Assembly (NCBI GenBank): GCA_030043815.1
Contig: JASHWX010000107.1
Coordinates: 1-6,266 of the forward strand
DNA length: 6,266 bases
Source: Candidatus Rhabdochlamydia sp.
GTDB taxonomy: Bacteria > Chlamydiota > Chlamydiia > Chlamydiales > Rhabdochlamydiaceae
Direction: 5' to 3'
The translations under genes were made by a program, and so were the position numbers. Positions 5,671-6,266 of the stretch are shown piece after piece. Numbering within the stretch: position 1 is the first letter of the stretch; each line of letters starts with the position of its first letter. Under the pieces are notes generated by a model. It searched no databases. It was not told the DNA's origin and saw only the letters and a program-made list of their open reading frames with translations.

Positions 5671-6266
5671 GTTGTACTCCAATCGATCGGTGTTTTTCCC
5701 CATTTTTCCAACAGCGTATTGGCTTTGGAAAAATGGCGGCAGCCGAAAAATCCGCCATAAGCAGAGTAAGGGGAAGGGTGTGCAGCTGTTAAAGCCGCAT
5801 GGGGCGTCGAGCGGCTTTGCAGGATCGATTGAAGCTTTTCTTGGGCTGATTTTCCCCAGAGCAAAAAGACAATCGGGTCTTCTTTTTCGATCAGCTTAAG
5901 CACCACGGCATCCGTAAAACGCTCCCACCCTTTTCCATAATGGGAACGAGGCTCCCCGGATCGGACAGTGAGCGTCGCATTAAGCAGTAGGACGCCCTGC
6001 CTTGCCCAAGCGGAAAGACATCCTTGTTTTGCTGGAGGAATTCCCAAATCCTGTTCGAGCTCGAGAAAAATATTTTTCAATGACGGTGGCAACGGGATTC
6101 CGTGCGGCACGCTGAAACTCATCCCATGCGCCTGACCTACCCCATGATAGGGATCCTGGCCAATGATAACGACCTTCACCTTAGAAAAAGGGGTGTGCAA
6201 AAAGGCGTTGAACACCATCGATTCATGAGGGTAAACGATCTTGTTTCGAGCCTTTTCTTCGACGAG
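5667..6266 (-). CDS. ung: Uracil-DNA glycosylase, N-terminus beyond the right edge
   Basis: This family 1 uracil-DNA glycosylase cuts uracil bases out of DNA as the first step of base excision repair. The water-activating motif GQDPYHG, which holds the catalytic Asp, the uracil-pocket region LLLNATLTV, and the minor-groove loop HPSPYSA with the catalytic His are all present. FFGCRHF and the C-terminal PIDW follow. The first in-frame ATG inside the window is at 6216-6218, but it is not the start. The frame stays open to the edge, and the upstream residues (KIVYPHESMVFNAF) match the family's conserved segment before FNAF. About 35-45 N-terminal residues therefore lie outside. The 3' end meets the OTU gene tail to tail, the two stop codons overlapping in TTAA at 5667-5670. 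Confidence 0.96.
   Translation of the reverse strand, partial: LVEEKARNKIVYPHESMVFNAFLHTPFSKVKVVIIGQDPYHGVGQAHGMSFSVPHGIPLPPSLKNIFLELEQDLGIPPAKQGCLSAWARQGVLLLNATLTVRSGEPRSHYGKGWERFTDAVVLKLIEKEDPIVFLLWGKSAQEKLQSILQSRSTPHAALTAAHPSPYSAYGGFFGCRHFSKANTLLEKWGKTPIDWSTT

Noticed and set aside
5594..5899. 101-codon + strand frame crossing the end of the OTU gene into ung
   Set aside because: It is out of frame with the OTU gene and antisense to conserved ung sequence, with no ribosome binding site.
6216..6218. ATG as the start of ung
   Set aside because: The frame is open upstream to the window edge and encodes conserved family residues (KIVYPHES) before it, so this Met is internal.
1..6266. CRISPR array, tRNA or rRNA gene, insertion-sequence transposase
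   Set aside because: I looked for regularly spaced repeats, tRNA-like arms and transposase motifs on both strands and saw none.

Overview
The window reads as ordinary chromosomal DNA of an intracellular bacterium, most likely an environmental member of the Chlamydiota (Parachlamydiales/Simkania/Waddlia type). This is an inference from gene content: a eukaryote-type adenylosuccinate lyase, an otubain-like OTU protease of the kind used as a host-directed effector, a small protein shaped like a type III secretion chaperone, and an Rsm22-family protein. No rRNA or other marker is present to prove the lineage.

Layout. Positions 1-189 hold the 3' end of an unidentified gene that overlaps the start of purB (adenylosuccinate lyase, +, 186-1622) by ATGA. 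purB converges on dapA (-, 1598-2476) with 25 bp of tail-to-tail overlap. Upstream of dapA is a GC-rich, highly structured 255-bp element (about 2518-2772). Its two arms are inverted repeats on one ungapped axis, and two strong hairpins lie between them. Its right end runs into the 3' end of a small reverse-strand gene (2741-3139), providing that gene's last ten codons and stop. Next come an Rsm22/METTL17-family gene (-, 3210-4100), a 49-bp AT-rich divergent promoter region, and a 506-codon OTU protease gene (+, 4150-5670). The last gene is ung (uracil-DNA glycosylase, -, 5667 to the right edge, N-terminus outside the window). It converges on the OTU gene so tightly that the two stop codons share a TTAA.

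The most notable item is the OTU protein. After a helical N-terminal region (about 1-135) and an otubain-like catalytic domain (about 140-328), it carries two tandem copies of an ~89-residue beta-sandwich-like module. These copies have the layout of starch/glycogen-binding CBM20 domains, including two conserved tryptophans and a lysine in each. I infer a deubiquitinase, possibly a secreted effector, that may be directed to glycogen or another alpha-glucan. I know of no described OTU-CBM20 fusion, but I could not search for one.

The genes do not form one pathway. purB serves purine/AMP synthesis, dapA serves diaminopimelate/lysine synthesis, Rsm22 is a ribosome-assembly factor, and ung is DNA repair. 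The OTU protein and the small chaperone-like protein are the candidates for host interaction. Apart from the first gene with purB, no operon is evident, and each remaining gene seems to have its own promoter.
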